From positions 1 through 64,000 of the IMG/VR virus record IMGVR_UViG_3300006076_000002: a stretch of DNA of 64,000 bases. One strand, 5' to 3'. Shown here piece after piece: positions 14,242 to 22,146 of this stretch. The notes under the pieces were generated by a model. The model was not told where the DNA came from, made no database searches, and saw nothing but the letters and a program-made list of their open reading frames with translations. Position numbers and translations under genes: made by a program. Every line of letters starts with the position of its first letter. Position 1 is the first letter of the stretch. Source of the DNA: a virus.

Positions 14242-14799
14242 ATGCGTGTAAAACTATTACATACAAATGGTCTAGAATTTGCAGATAACGCGATTGGAAT
14301 GTGTTATAATAAAGGTTGTTACAGTGACCCAGAGAAACGGGATAAACGTATAACAAAAGTAGCTTTAAAACACAAACACAGTTCTACTATTGAATTTATA
14401 AATTTTATATTTGAGATAGAAGCATCCACCAAAGTATTATTAGAAATGACAAGACACCGTATAGCAAACTATGCTTGTAAATCTAGTAGATACACACTTA
14501 ATAAAGGCGAAATAGTATTTGAACCTACAGGTGATGAAGACATTGATAAAGCTTTAGACAGTTGGAAACAAACTATTGAGCACTTTGTCAATAGTGGAAA
14601 ATCTAATGAATTGACTTCTCTTATGTTACCTCAAACATATCAATATAAATGGCAAGTACAATTTAATGCTAGAAGTTTATTAAACTTTTTAACATTACGT
14701 AGAAATAAAAGTGCACATTTTATGATTAGAGAAGTTGCCGAAGCTATGTATAAAAGCATACCCGAAGAAATGAAATACCTATTTAATGAAACAGATTAA
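14242..14799 (+). CDS. thyX: Flavin-dependent thymidylate synthase ThyX
   Basis: 185 residues with the ThyX signature RHRIANYACKSSR (71-83), matching RHRx7SxR, plus the downstream NFLTLRRNKSAHFMIREVAEAM block. ThyX makes dTMP from dUMP using FAD, NADPH and methylene-tetrahydrofolate, supplying phage DNA synthesis together with the RNR at 42167-45339 and the MazG-like enzyme at 47790. The protein is at the short end of the family (usually about 200-250 residues). Clear ribosome site. Confidence 0.93.
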   Translation: MRVKLLHTNGLEFADNAIGMCYNKGCYSDPEKRDKRITKVALKHKHSSTIEFINFIFEIEASTKVLLEMTRHRIANYACKSSRYTLNKGEIVFEPTGDEDIDKALDSWKQTIEHFVNSGKSNELTSLMLPQTYQYKWQVQFNARSLLNFLTLRRNKSAHFMIREVAEAMYKSIPEEMKYLFNETD

Positions 14800-14817
14800 C
14801 TGTATAAAGGATAGATA

Positions 14818-15048
14818 GTGACTATACAAGAACTAAAAGATGAAATGGCTCAAGATATGCTTGAAGAAGCTAAACGTGATGCAGATTATGAACATCGTAT
14901 GCGTACAGACTGGGAATTCGCTTTAGACCAAGTAGAGAAACCAGACTGTCCTATAGAACGTGCAGTAACTACTCTTAAAGAAGTAGTTAGGCTATTAAAT
15001 GAATATGATTGGAATATCAGTATTGATGAGATATTAGATAGCTATTAA
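14818..15048 (+). CDS. Hypothetical acidic helical protein, 76 aa
   Basis: GTG start at 14818 after ataaaggatagata. Acidic helices (LKDEMAQDMLEEAKRDADYEH), then a second helical pair. Co-transcribed with thyX (18-base gap). No family recognised. Confidence 0.66.
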   Translation: MTIQELKDEMAQDMLEEAKRDADYEHRMRTDWEFALDQVEKPDCPIERAVTTLKEVVRLLNEYDWNISIDEILDSY

Positions 15049-15056
15049 GGAAAACT

Positions 15057-15284
15057 ATGCAATTAACAATTAATCGTGATTCTTTAATCACATTTACAGT
15101 GGGTTTATTAGTTGGTATCAATTTTGTAGTAATGTTTACACTTACACATAAAGACCAAACTACTAATTCTTTACATCAACAAATGCAACAACAGCAACAT
15201 ACTATAACAGTATTAACAGAACAAAAAGAATCTGATCTTCGTTTATTACAAGAATTACGAAGACAACTAAAGAAGAAAAGATGA
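15057..15284 (+). CDS. Membrane-anchored coiled-coil protein, 75 aa
   Basis: One membrane span (LITFTVGLLVGINFVVMFTL, ~10-29) and then a Gln-rich coiled coil (LHQQMQQQQHTITVLTEQ) with a basic end. Shape and place resemble a spanin/i-spanin or a generic anchor, but there is no lysis cassette nearby, so I leave it unassigned. Its stop overlaps the next start (ATGA). Confidence 0.66.
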   Translation: MQLTINRDSLITFTVGLLVGINFVVMFTLTHKDQTTNSLHQQMQQQQHTITVLTEQKESDLRLLQELRRQLKKKR

Positions 15285-16129
15285 AACTTATAAATGAATT
15301 TACTTATCTACCCTACATAGAAAAGGTTAAATCTTTAAAAACATTAAAAGCTAAAGAAGATTTAGCAAGGGAATTGTGTTCAACACTAAAGATATATAGT
15401 TATAATACCTTTTTTAATAAAGATTTTATTTTAACTTACTCAGTATATTGCCTATTACTAGACTATCATTATCCTAATTATAAGGAAAAGTTACCTAAAT
15501 TTATCACTGAAACAAAAGACTACTTTAGTAATGAATTATTAGAAACTTTTTTAGATAATGTAGAAAAAAATACAACCAGTTTTAATTTTACTATAAATGA
15601 CATACTTGAAACATTTAAATATTCTAAAAAAGTATTTCTAACTATAGATAATACTTCTTATAGTAGATTTCTTAATTTAAATAAGCTACTTAAAGAAAAT
15701 CGCTTAGCAGCAACTATCTGTATTAACCTAAATACTTCTTATTATGTTGACGTAAATAATAACCTAAGAGATAAAATTGTAGATAAATTAGAAGTAGTTA
15801 ATGAAACAAATCTAATATCTTATACTAATGCAACTAATTCTGAACATTTTTTAACTTTTGTTGAAAGTAATAGTTGGAGAACAGATAGTTATAGTGCATA
15901 TGATATGGTAGTTAAAGATAATAACATAGAATATAGTTCAACTTATACACTAGATTTTTATTACTATATTTTATCTAATAGACATTTACTACCTAGTTCT
16001 TACCATTATTATTGGGATACTTTAGCTAAAGAGTTGATACATACTTTCGGTATTGAGCATTTAAAAAAGATGAATGATAATTGGAAAACAAACATAAAAA
16101 TAATGAATAAATATATAAAGGATAATTAA
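15281..16129 (+). CDS. Hypothetical protein, 282 aa
   Basis: Starts within ATGA overlap of the preceding gene. Rich in Asn, Tyr, Leu and Lys, more AT-rich than the replication genes, mostly helical, with aromatic clusters (DFYYYILSNRHLLP, SSYHYYWDTLAKEL). No motif recognised. Its composition and isolation suggest an accessory gene acquired more recently. Confidence 0.7.
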   Translation: MKLINEFTYLPYIEKVKSLKTLKAKEDLARELCSTLKIYSYNTFFNKDFILTYSVYCLLLDYHYPNYKEKLPKFITETKDYFSNELLETFLDNVEKNTTSFNFTINDILETFKYSKKVFLTIDNTSYSRFLNLNKLLKENRLAATICINLNTSYYVDVNNNLRDKIVDKLEVVNETNLISYTNATNSEHFLTFVESNSWRTDSYSAYDMVVKDNNIEYSSTYTLDFYYYILSNRHLLPSSYHYYWDTLAKELIHTFGIEHLKKMNDNWKTNIKIMNKYIKDN

Positions 16130-16401
16130 TGAAACATTTAACATTAACATTATTACTAGTTGCAAGTTTATTTGCAGATTTAACATTAACACCAGATGGT
16201 AATTGGGTAAGTGGACAACCTACTTTAACACCAGATGGTAACTATGTAGGTTCTTCTAACGGAGAAGTACAATTAACCCCTGATGGAGATTTCGTAGGGG
16301 TATATGATACGCCTTCTTCTAATGATGGTTATAACAATAGCAATAACTATAATGATGTAATTACACAACCTACACAACCTACACTACCAACATTTCACTA
16401 A
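16129..16401 (+). CDS. Secreted repeat protein, 90 aa
   Basis: Signal peptide MKHLTLTLLLVASLFA with a likely cut before D, then three copies of a 9-11-residue repeat LTPDG(N/D)(W/Y/F)V(S)G, and a low-complexity Ser/Asn/Thr/Pro tail. LTPDGxYVG repeats are known in short periplasmic proteins of Proteobacteria and Campylobacterota. The gene overlaps the previous stop by one base (TAATG). It probably acts in the periplasm or envelope, for example in exclusion or lysis timing; the role is unknown. Confidence 0.75.
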   Translation: MKHLTLTLLLVASLFADLTLTPDGNWVSGQPTLTPDGNYVGSSNGEVQLTPDGDFVGVYDTPSSNDGYNNSNNYNDVITQPTQPTLPTFH

Positions 16402-16477
16402 AATTAATATAAGGGTAAATCCCTTGTATTAGTGTTATACAAAAACTTAAAAATATAAATTAATTAAAGGAAAAATA

Positions 16478-17623
16478 ATGAAGTTATCAATTGTTAAAGA
16501 ATTGACAAAATTAAATATAAAAGGACAACTATCAGGTAAAAATGTTCAAAGTATTATATGGAGTGGAAAACCTGGTGTAGGCAAGTCTAGAACAATTGAA
16601 GCAATAACAAAAGAACTTAACTGTAACTACCTTGACTACTCTCTGCCTTCAATAGTAAGTGAAAATCTTTCAGGCCTCCCCAACTTCATTGACGCTCCTG
16701 ATATGACTGAATATAGCATATCGGGCAGTAAACTTGCACAAGCAACTGATTGGTCAGTACCCATGTTAATTATGGAAGCAAATAGAATGGCTAATGAACC
16801 TGGTAAAGATGGTTGTGTTTTAGTTATTGAAGATATTCATGAAACTTCAATGGGAGTAATGCCTTATTTCTATGCCTTATTAGAAGATAGGCGCCTAGGT
16901 ACCTACAAACTTGATCCTAAAGTAGCAATTGTGGGCACTATGAATGATTCAGATGAAGCAGGGTTTTCTGGGATACCTAGTCCTATTAAAGATAGATGTT
17001 CTATTGTTAATATTGACTTTATGTTTGAGAAATGGTTCGACTCTCACGGTAGATTCTTAAACTATTATATTTCATCATTCATTAAACTATACCCACAATA
17101 TATTCAAGAAGAAGAATCGACAGGTATAGAACAATTTCTTACACCACGTTCATGTACCTATTTTGGTTCAGAGCTTGACCTGTATGCTCCTGAATTCATC
17201 TTAGCTAATGCTAAAGAACTGGCAGAAATGAAAATGTCTCGTAATGCTGCAATAGAATTTGCTAAACACGTAGAATACATTCATAAAATTGATTTCAGTG
17301 GTATTGTCAAACGTAGAGAACTTGTAGATGTATCAGAGCTTAAACCTATTGATGCAATCTTGTATGCTTATATTGTAAACTATATTGAATCAGAAGAGGA
17401 CGCTAAGTATGCAGTTGAACTTATTGAAAAAAATATCAATGAAGCTACATTCTTAGGATTCTTAACAGGTGAACTATATAATAAATACTTAGTTAAACAA
17501 TCTGGTAAACCAATTCCTAAAGGTGCTGATTTACTTATTGATGCAATCATTAAACCTGATTCAGCTAAAATCACAATACCCTCAAGAGAAAAGCTTTTCG
17601 AATACATCGTAGAATTTTTCTAA
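16478..17623 (+). CDS. MoxR-like AAA ATPase
   Basis: 381 residues. Walker A is SGKPGVGKS (~residues 29-37), Walker B CVLVIEDIHE (~112-121), sensor 1 IVGTMNDSDEAG and an arginine-rich ISPI-type SPIKDRC. It is directly followed by a metallopeptidase/VWA protein. Such MoxR-VWA pairs act as chaperone-like remodelling machines in bacteria, and an equivalent pair is part of the conserved N4-like gene set. The target is unknown. Ribosome site aaaggaaaaata, 76 bases of AT-rich leader. Confidence 0.88.
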   Translation: MKLSIVKELTKLNIKGQLSGKNVQSIIWSGKPGVGKSRTIEAITKELNCNYLDYSLPSIVSENLSGLPNFIDAPDMTEYSISGSKLAQATDWSVPMLIMEANRMANEPGKDGCVLVIEDIHETSMGVMPYFYALLEDRRLGTYKLDPKVAIVGTMNDSDEAGFSGIPSPIKDRCSIVNIDFMFEKWFDSHGRFLNYYISSFIKLYPQYIQEEESTGIEQFLTPRSCTYFGSELDLYAPEFILANAKELAEMKMSRNAAIEFAKHVEYIHKIDFSGIVKRRELVDVSELKPIDAILYAYIVNYIESEEDAKYAVELIEKNINEATFLGFLTGELYNKYLVKQSGKPIPKGADLLIDAIIKPDSAKITIPSREKLFEYIVEFF

Positions 17624-17635
17624 AAAGGAAGAACA

Positions 17636-19066
17636 ATGGTTAAAGAATACTTACACAAAATTGATAAATATGTTTTTAAAAGTGTTGTAAAAGAATTTAA
17701 CAATATGTATGGGCAAAATAAAACTGCACCACTAGCTAGTGGGGTATTTCTTAAGTTACCTATTATAGTAAACTTAGTTAAGATGCCTTCAGTAGATTAT
17801 TCTGAATTAATGACTTCATTTACTGCTTATACAAAAATAGGCAATGAAGCAGAAGTATATTTTGATTTCTTTTATAGTAATGATAAAGATTTACCTAAGT
17901 TATTTAAACTTATTGAAAAACACCAGACTCTCTGGGCTTATATCTACCAACACGAAATTTTACACATACTTTTAAAACACGTAACTACTGCATTTGATAA
18001 ACGTATGGTAAGAATAGCTAAAGAAATTCAACCCAGTTTAGATGACAATACGATTCATCAATATATTAATTATGCTTTTGATTATTTTATTAACTATTCC
18101 ATTAAAGATTTAACTGAAAGTAAATCAGCCGGTTTAAATCTTCTACTTGAAAAAGGTCTATATGATAATACATATCATTCTAAGAAAATGTCTGATATTG
18201 AAATTCTTAAAGACCTTTTATCAAATAGTAAAGTTACAACTACTCAGATAGGTGATACAGGGTATGAATTGCAAGAAATTACTGACAGTAAAGGTAATAC
18301 AACTGCTCAAATAAGAAAAACAGGTACAGGTAGTGATAATACGGAAGAAAATACCAATGAAGGTAATTCTACTTTAACTGATGAACAGTTATCTAACTTA
18401 GCTCAATCAATCAATTCTGTTATTCAGTCCCAAGCTAAAGGTTCGCAATCAGCACAAATGGTTGAAGAACTATTTGAAAGTATTAAAATTAATACAAACT
18501 GGTTTAAAAAGCTAAAAACAACATTTGAGCGTGATGTATACTATATGACGCACAATTACTATACTAAATGGTCTAACTTAAATAATAAATACCGTTCAAT
18601 TTTTAAATCACCTAAAAAGTACTATTTAGATTCAAAACTTGAAATAGTACTTTCAATTGATCATAGCGGTTCAATGAACACTGTAGATTTACAAAAATTG
18701 TTATACTTAATGGAGTCTAAAAGTAAAGACATTAACAAATTAACTGTAATAATACATGACACTGAAATAGTAAAAGAGTTTACTTTAGAAAGTGACGGAT
18801 ATGATATTAGTCAAAATTCTCAATTTAAAGAAGCACTAGCTACTAGATATGCTGTAGGAGGTACTGCACACACAGAATGTTTTAAATATTTACAAGATAA
18901 TATAAAAAACCCTCAAGAAACTATATATATTAGTTTTTCAGATAACTACTCTACAATTGAAGAAGATTGGAATAAATTTCCAATTCTAAAACATATTAAA
19001 ACTTATTTAGTATGTCCGGTTAATAATCCAATGCAAGTACCTGCTGTGAATATTATGATGGAATAG
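17636..19066 (+). CDS. Putative metallopeptidase / VWA domain protein (DUF2201-like)
   Basis: 476 residues. An HExxH site, QHEILHILLKH (H106, E107, H110), lies in the N-terminal part. A polar linker follows (~200-250). The C-terminal VWA-like domain has the MIDAS motif SIDHSGSMN (D342) and a conserved GGTAHT loop. The arrangement matches the DUF2201 metallopeptidase-VWA family, which works with a MoxR ATPase such as the one immediately upstream (12-base gap). Together they resemble the N4-like gp24/gp25-type pair; substrate unknown. Confidence 0.85.
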   Translation: MVKEYLHKIDKYVFKSVVKEFNNMYGQNKTAPLASGVFLKLPIIVNLVKMPSVDYSELMTSFTAYTKIGNEAEVYFDFFYSNDKDLPKLFKLIEKHQTLWAYIYQHEILHILLKHVTTAFDKRMVRIAKEIQPSLDDNTIHQYINYAFDYFINYSIKDLTESKSAGLNLLLEKGLYDNTYHSKKMSDIEILKDLLSNSKVTTTQIGDTGYELQEITDSKGNTTAQIRKTGTGSDNTEENTNEGNSTLTDEQLSNLAQSINSVIQSQAKGSQSAQMVEELFESIKINTNWFKKLKTTFERDVYYMTHNYYTKWSNLNNKYRSIFKSPKKYYLDSKLEIVLSIDHSGSMNTVDLQKLLYLMESKSKDINKLTVIIHDTEIVKEFTLESDGYDISQNSQFKEALATRYAVGGTAHTECFKYLQDNIKNPQETIYISFSDNYSTIEEDWNKFPILKHIKTYLVCPVNNPMQVPAVNIMME

Positions 19067-19067
19067 C

Positions 19068-19268
19068 TTGAAATACGCAGTATACACTAAGTCTAAAGAG
19101 CATGGACTTTATGGCTACGTATATAGCAGTGAGGGTTGGGTTGTTAATGCATTTAATATAAAACCTAAATTTATGAACATATTTGAAGCTAAAAAATTAA
19201 TACAACATCGTACAAGTGCTTATGAGTATTGGTTAATAGACAAAAATAATAAAAGGGTAAATATATGA
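19068..19268 (+). CDS. IFEAK-family small protein, member 1
   Basis: Starts at TTG 19068, one base after the preceding stop. 66 residues: an N-terminal strand pair (KYAVYTKSKEHGLYGYVY) and the motif FMNIFEAKKLI, ending EYWLIDK. It shares this plan with 21608, 21846, 30470, 31029 and 31214. Function unknown. Ends in ATGA overlap with the next small frame. Confidence 0.62.
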   Translation: MKYAVYTKSKEHGLYGYVYSSEGWVVNAFNIKPKFMNIFEAKKLIQHRTSAYEYWLIDKNNKRVNI

Positions 19269-19339
19269 CAGTAGATATTAATGATATCATAGTAGAATAT
19301 AATAAATTACAAACAATACCAAACAACATAAACTTTTAA
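19265..19339 (+). CDS. Small peptide, 24 aa
   Basis: ATG overlaps the preceding TGA (ATGA). MTVDINDIIVEYNKLQTIPN, then stop; its ribosome site would be inside the previous gene (aaaagggtaaat). Tightly packed, so possibly real. Function unknown. Confidence 0.42.
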   Translation: MTVDINDIIVEYNKLQTIPNNINF

Positions 19340-19349
19340 AGGAGAATTA

Positions 19350-19682
19350 ATGAGTTTTGCCATTGGACAAGAAGTGAACGAAGACATCATTACAAACAAA
19401 GAGGTATACGGAGACGTATCAGCTAAATACATAAACACATCAACTGAGGACGTCATTACAGAATTAAGCCAATACATGGACATTAAACCTGTAGGTTTTT
19501 CAGCTAGCCGTGTACGTAAGCTTGAAAAAGAGAACAAACAAAAGCATATGATTATGCTTGAACCTGAAGATGCACAAATGCCTGAGGGTACATTACGATT
19601 AGTTCTATTCAATTCTCTTGATCGTTCTACTAGTATTCGTATCTACTTAGGGTATTATCGTGACGCTTGTAGTAATGATTGA
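19350..19682 (+). CDS. DUF932-like protein, N-terminal part (stop TGA in frame)
   Basis: 110 residues ending YYRDACSND just before TGA (19680-19682). The frame continues without interruption into 19683-20135. In DUF932-type phage/plasmid proteins a block like RLVCSNGLVVG is followed by an R-I-R-H-T strand; here the stop falls exactly inside that block, replacing its L/M position. This is therefore one gene split by TGA rather than two genes. Good ribosome site (aaaggagaattA) at the 19350 ATG. Confidence 0.7.
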   Translation: MSFAIGQEVNEDIITNKEVYGDVSAKYINTSTEDVITELSQYMDIKPVGFSASRVRKLEKENKQKHMIMLEPEDAQMPEGTLRLVLFNSLDRSTSIRIYLGYYRDACSND

Positions 19683-20135
19683 GTGTTTGGTGAAGACCTT
19701 ATGTCCCCAATCCGTATTAAACACACCTTTCAAGGTTGGAAAGAAACAATAGCTAAGGTAGCTACTGAGTATCAATCAGCTAAATACCGTGCTAACCAAA
19801 CCATTGAACAAATGATGAATACAGAGTTATCGTATGGTGACCAGGGGCGTTTAACAGAAACTATTGCAGATATCATCAATAAAGACATTACAGGTCGTAT
19901 TATCGATCCTATGCAATTAAATATAGCTCATCGTATAGAAGACGTAGGACGTGATAGCTGGCATACTTACCAACGTATCCAGTATAACGTAATGCAAGGC
20001 GGTATTGAACGAGCTATTAAAGTAGATGACGAACAAACAGTATCTAAAACACATAAAGTTACAGACCAACAAAAACAACTAAAATATAATTTAGAAATCT
20101 ACAATGCTTGTAAGTTAGCTATTAAATACAGATAA
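19683..20135 (+). CDS. DUF932-like protein, C-terminal part
   Basis: Begins at the codon straight after the in-frame TGA (GTG could be a restart, but no ribosome site precedes it). VFGEDLMSPIRIKHT continues the DUF932-like block; then long helices (YQSAKYRANQTIEQMM, IEDVGRDSWHTYQRIQ). Full gene 19350-20135 would encode 261 residues, a usual size for the family. DUF932 proteins are common in phages and plasmids near replication genes; role unknown. Confidence 0.7.
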   Translation: MFGEDLMSPIRIKHTFQGWKETIAKVATEYQSAKYRANQTIEQMMNTELSYGDQGRLTETIADIINKDITGRIIDPMQLNIAHRIEDVGRDSWHTYQRIQYNVMQGGIERAIKVDDEQTVSKTHKVTDQQKQLKYNLEIYNACKLAIKYR

Positions 20136-20159
20136 TCTATAAAATAGCAAAGGAAAAAT

Positions 20160-21596
20160 ATGCAATCATTAACTAAGGAGCAATTAGCTCCTATTAATTA
20201 CTTAAAAGAGCATACTGGTGATGACGTTATAGTATTAGTTAACGCTGTAGCTGGCAGTGGTAAATCACATACAGCAACTAAAGCAGTAGAAGCTCTTAAA
20301 CCTAAGAAAGGTCTCTATACTGCATTCAATCGTAGTATTGTAGACGAAGCTAAAGAACTTTATGAAGGTACTAATATTGAATGCCGTACTTTACATTCTC
20401 TCGCATTATCTAAAATCAAACCTAAACTTAAAATTGATAAACTTACTTATGAATGCATACAAGAGGACATTACTTATTACTACAAATCTATTGTAATTAA
20501 AGCTATAGATGAATTTTATCGTTCTGCTTCATTGGAAATGGATGATTATATTGAAGATTATATTAAAAAAGAGCTATCAAATACTAATATCTCAAAAAAA
20601 GAAAAAGCAACCGTAGCTGCCAAATTAACTAAAATATGTACTAAATATATCGATCTTATGATACAAGATAAAGTAAATCCTACTTTTAACTATCTTCTTA
20701 AGTGGTTTCACTTTATGTTAGCTAATGAGGAAATATCTGTAGATTATGATTTAATCATATTTGATGAAATACAAGATTCTACTGCAGTAGCTTTGGAAAT
20801 CTTTAAGCTTATGAATGCTAACGGCAAGTTAGGCCTAGGCGATCAGAACCAATCAATCTATCATTTCATGAACTTAGTTAATGGCTTCGAGATACTAGAC
20901 AACACAGTTACTTTTTCCCTTACTCAAACATTCCGCTGTTCCACTACCATAGCTGAAGCAGTTGAAGAGTTCGGCAAGAAACACTTATCTGCTGATTTCC
21001 ATTTCAAGGGTGTAGAACATCCGGTATTAGACGGTAAGACAGCCTTCTTATCCGCTACTAATGCAGCTATTGTAGAGACTATTAATGATCTTCATCGTGA
21101 AGGTAAAGGATATGTACTAACTCGACCTGTCAAAGACATATTCGCAGCCCCTCTAGCAGTATTAACTGCAAGTACTGGTAAAGCAGTATTTCATAGAGAA
21201 TATAAGTTTCTTGAACGTGAATACAAGCATTTTGTTAAGTCTAGTTATAACTCATTTATGACCTACCTCACAGAAGAAGTTGATGATGAAGAAATACGTA
21301 ATACTGTCAAACTTTTACAAACATTTCGTCAAAAACGTATTAGTATCTGGGATGTACTAACAGAAGCTAAAAAAGCTAAACGTGATCCACGAGTATTAGT
21401 TTCTACAGCTCACTCTTGTAAAGGTTTAGGTTTCGAGACAGTACACATTAATGAGGACCTTAATAATGCAGTATCCAGAGTCATAAATAAAGGTGGACCT
21501 GAAAACGAAGAAGATAAAGTAATACTTAAGCTTTTTTATGTAGCTTGCACTCGCAGTAGGGCTAATTTATACAATGCTAGACACTTAAATCTATAG
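20160..21596 (+). CDS. SF1 (UvrD/Rep-like) DNA helicase
   Basis: 478 residues. Motif I is AVAGSGKSHTA (~29-39), motif Ia YTAFNRSIVDEA, motif II LIIFDEIQDS, motif III GLGDQNQSIYHF, motif IV-like TQTFRCS, and motif V/VI STAHSCKGLGFE and FYVACTRSRANLY. It is a compact UvrD-type 3'-5' helicase without accessory nuclease domain and probably the replicative or recombination helicase, like the N4 gp37 class. It lies between the DUF932-like gene and the IFEAK pair, upstream of the primase-like gene. Confidence 0.92.
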   Translation: MQSLTKEQLAPINYLKEHTGDDVIVLVNAVAGSGKSHTATKAVEALKPKKGLYTAFNRSIVDEAKELYEGTNIECRTLHSLALSKIKPKLKIDKLTYECIQEDITYYYKSIVIKAIDEFYRSASLEMDDYIEDYIKKELSNTNISKKEKATVAAKLTKICTKYIDLMIQDKVNPTFNYLLKWFHFMLANEEISVDYDLIIFDEIQDSTAVALEIFKLMNANGKLGLGDQNQSIYHFMNLVNGFEILDNTVTFSLTQTFRCSTTIAEAVEEFGKKHLSADFHFKGVEHPVLDGKTAFLSATNAAIVETINDLHREGKGYVLTRPVKDIFAAPLAVLTASTGKAVFHREYKFLEREYKHFVKSSYNSFMTYLTEEVDDEEIRNTVKLLQTFRQKRISIWDVLTEAKKAKRDPRVLVSTAHSCKGLGFETVHINEDLNNAVSRVINKGGPENEEDKVILKLFYVACTRSRANLYNARHLNL

Positions 21597-21607
21597 GAGT
21601 TTAATTT

Positions 21608-21877
21608 ATGCTATATTATATTTATTGTATAAATAAAGATGGTTTTAAAACTTTTTACCTAGGAAATGACAATCCTTCTATTAAAGAATGGCGTAGTACT
21701 CCTGTACTTAAACAACCTACATTTATAAATGTATTTAAAGCTAAACATTTAATAGATGGGTTAAAGAAGATGGACATTGAAAATTCAGAAAATAACATAT
21801 ATACATACTCAATATTACCTGTTTTAACGTTTACAAGAAATAATAATGCAAAAATTTGTACTAAAACTAATAAATAA
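21608..21877 (+). CDS. IFEAK-family small protein, member 2
   Basis: 89 residues: N-terminal strand pair (LYYIYCINKDGFKTFYL), then TFINVFKAKHLIDGLKKM. Longer C-terminus than its relatives. Ribosome site aggagtttaattt. Overlaps member 3 by 32 bases. Function unknown. Confidence 0.62.
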   Translation: MLYYIYCINKDGFKTFYLGNDNPSIKEWRSTPVLKQPTFINVFKAKHLIDGLKKMDIENSENNIYTYSILPVLTFTRNNNAKICTKTNK

Positions 21878-22097
21878 ACAGGGTAAGGAAGTAGACCATT
21901 ATCTAGTATACGCAACTATCATCAATAATCGTATAGTTACAGGTAATAGTATATCTTGGGATAACGATATTGCACAAGCTACTAGATTTACTGACCTATT
22001 CAAGTTAAAAAGAATAAAAGATAAACTTGTAGCAGAAGATAAAGACTATGATATAGATAGTCAATGGGATTATGAAGTAATAACTGTAAAAGATTAA
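21846..22097 (+). CDS. IFEAK-family small protein, member 3
   Basis: 83 residues: QKFVLKLINKQGKEVDHYLVY, then ATRFTDLFKLKRIKDKLV and a closing YEVITV strand, the most divergent of the family. Start ATG lies inside the end of member 2 with no obvious ribosome site, so coupling is likely. Confidence 0.58.
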   Translation: MQKFVLKLINKQGKEVDHYLVYATIINNRIVTGNSISWDNDIAQATRFTDLFKLKRIKDKLVAEDKDYDIDSQWDYEVITVKD

Positions 22098-22146
22098 GCT
22101 TTTATTAGTTATACTTCTACCCCACAAATTTAATTTAAGGATACAT

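Noticed and set aside
15057-15284. Spanin (lysis) protein
   Set aside because: One membrane span plus coiled coil fits many proteins, and no holin, endolysin or o-spanin frame is nearby.
19350-20135. TGA reassigned to Trp or Gly across the phage
   Set aside because: The 2713-, 1406-, 824-, 735- and 714-codon genes contain no internal TGA, and several genes end naturally in ATGA overlaps, so the standard code holds; the split gene is a local event.
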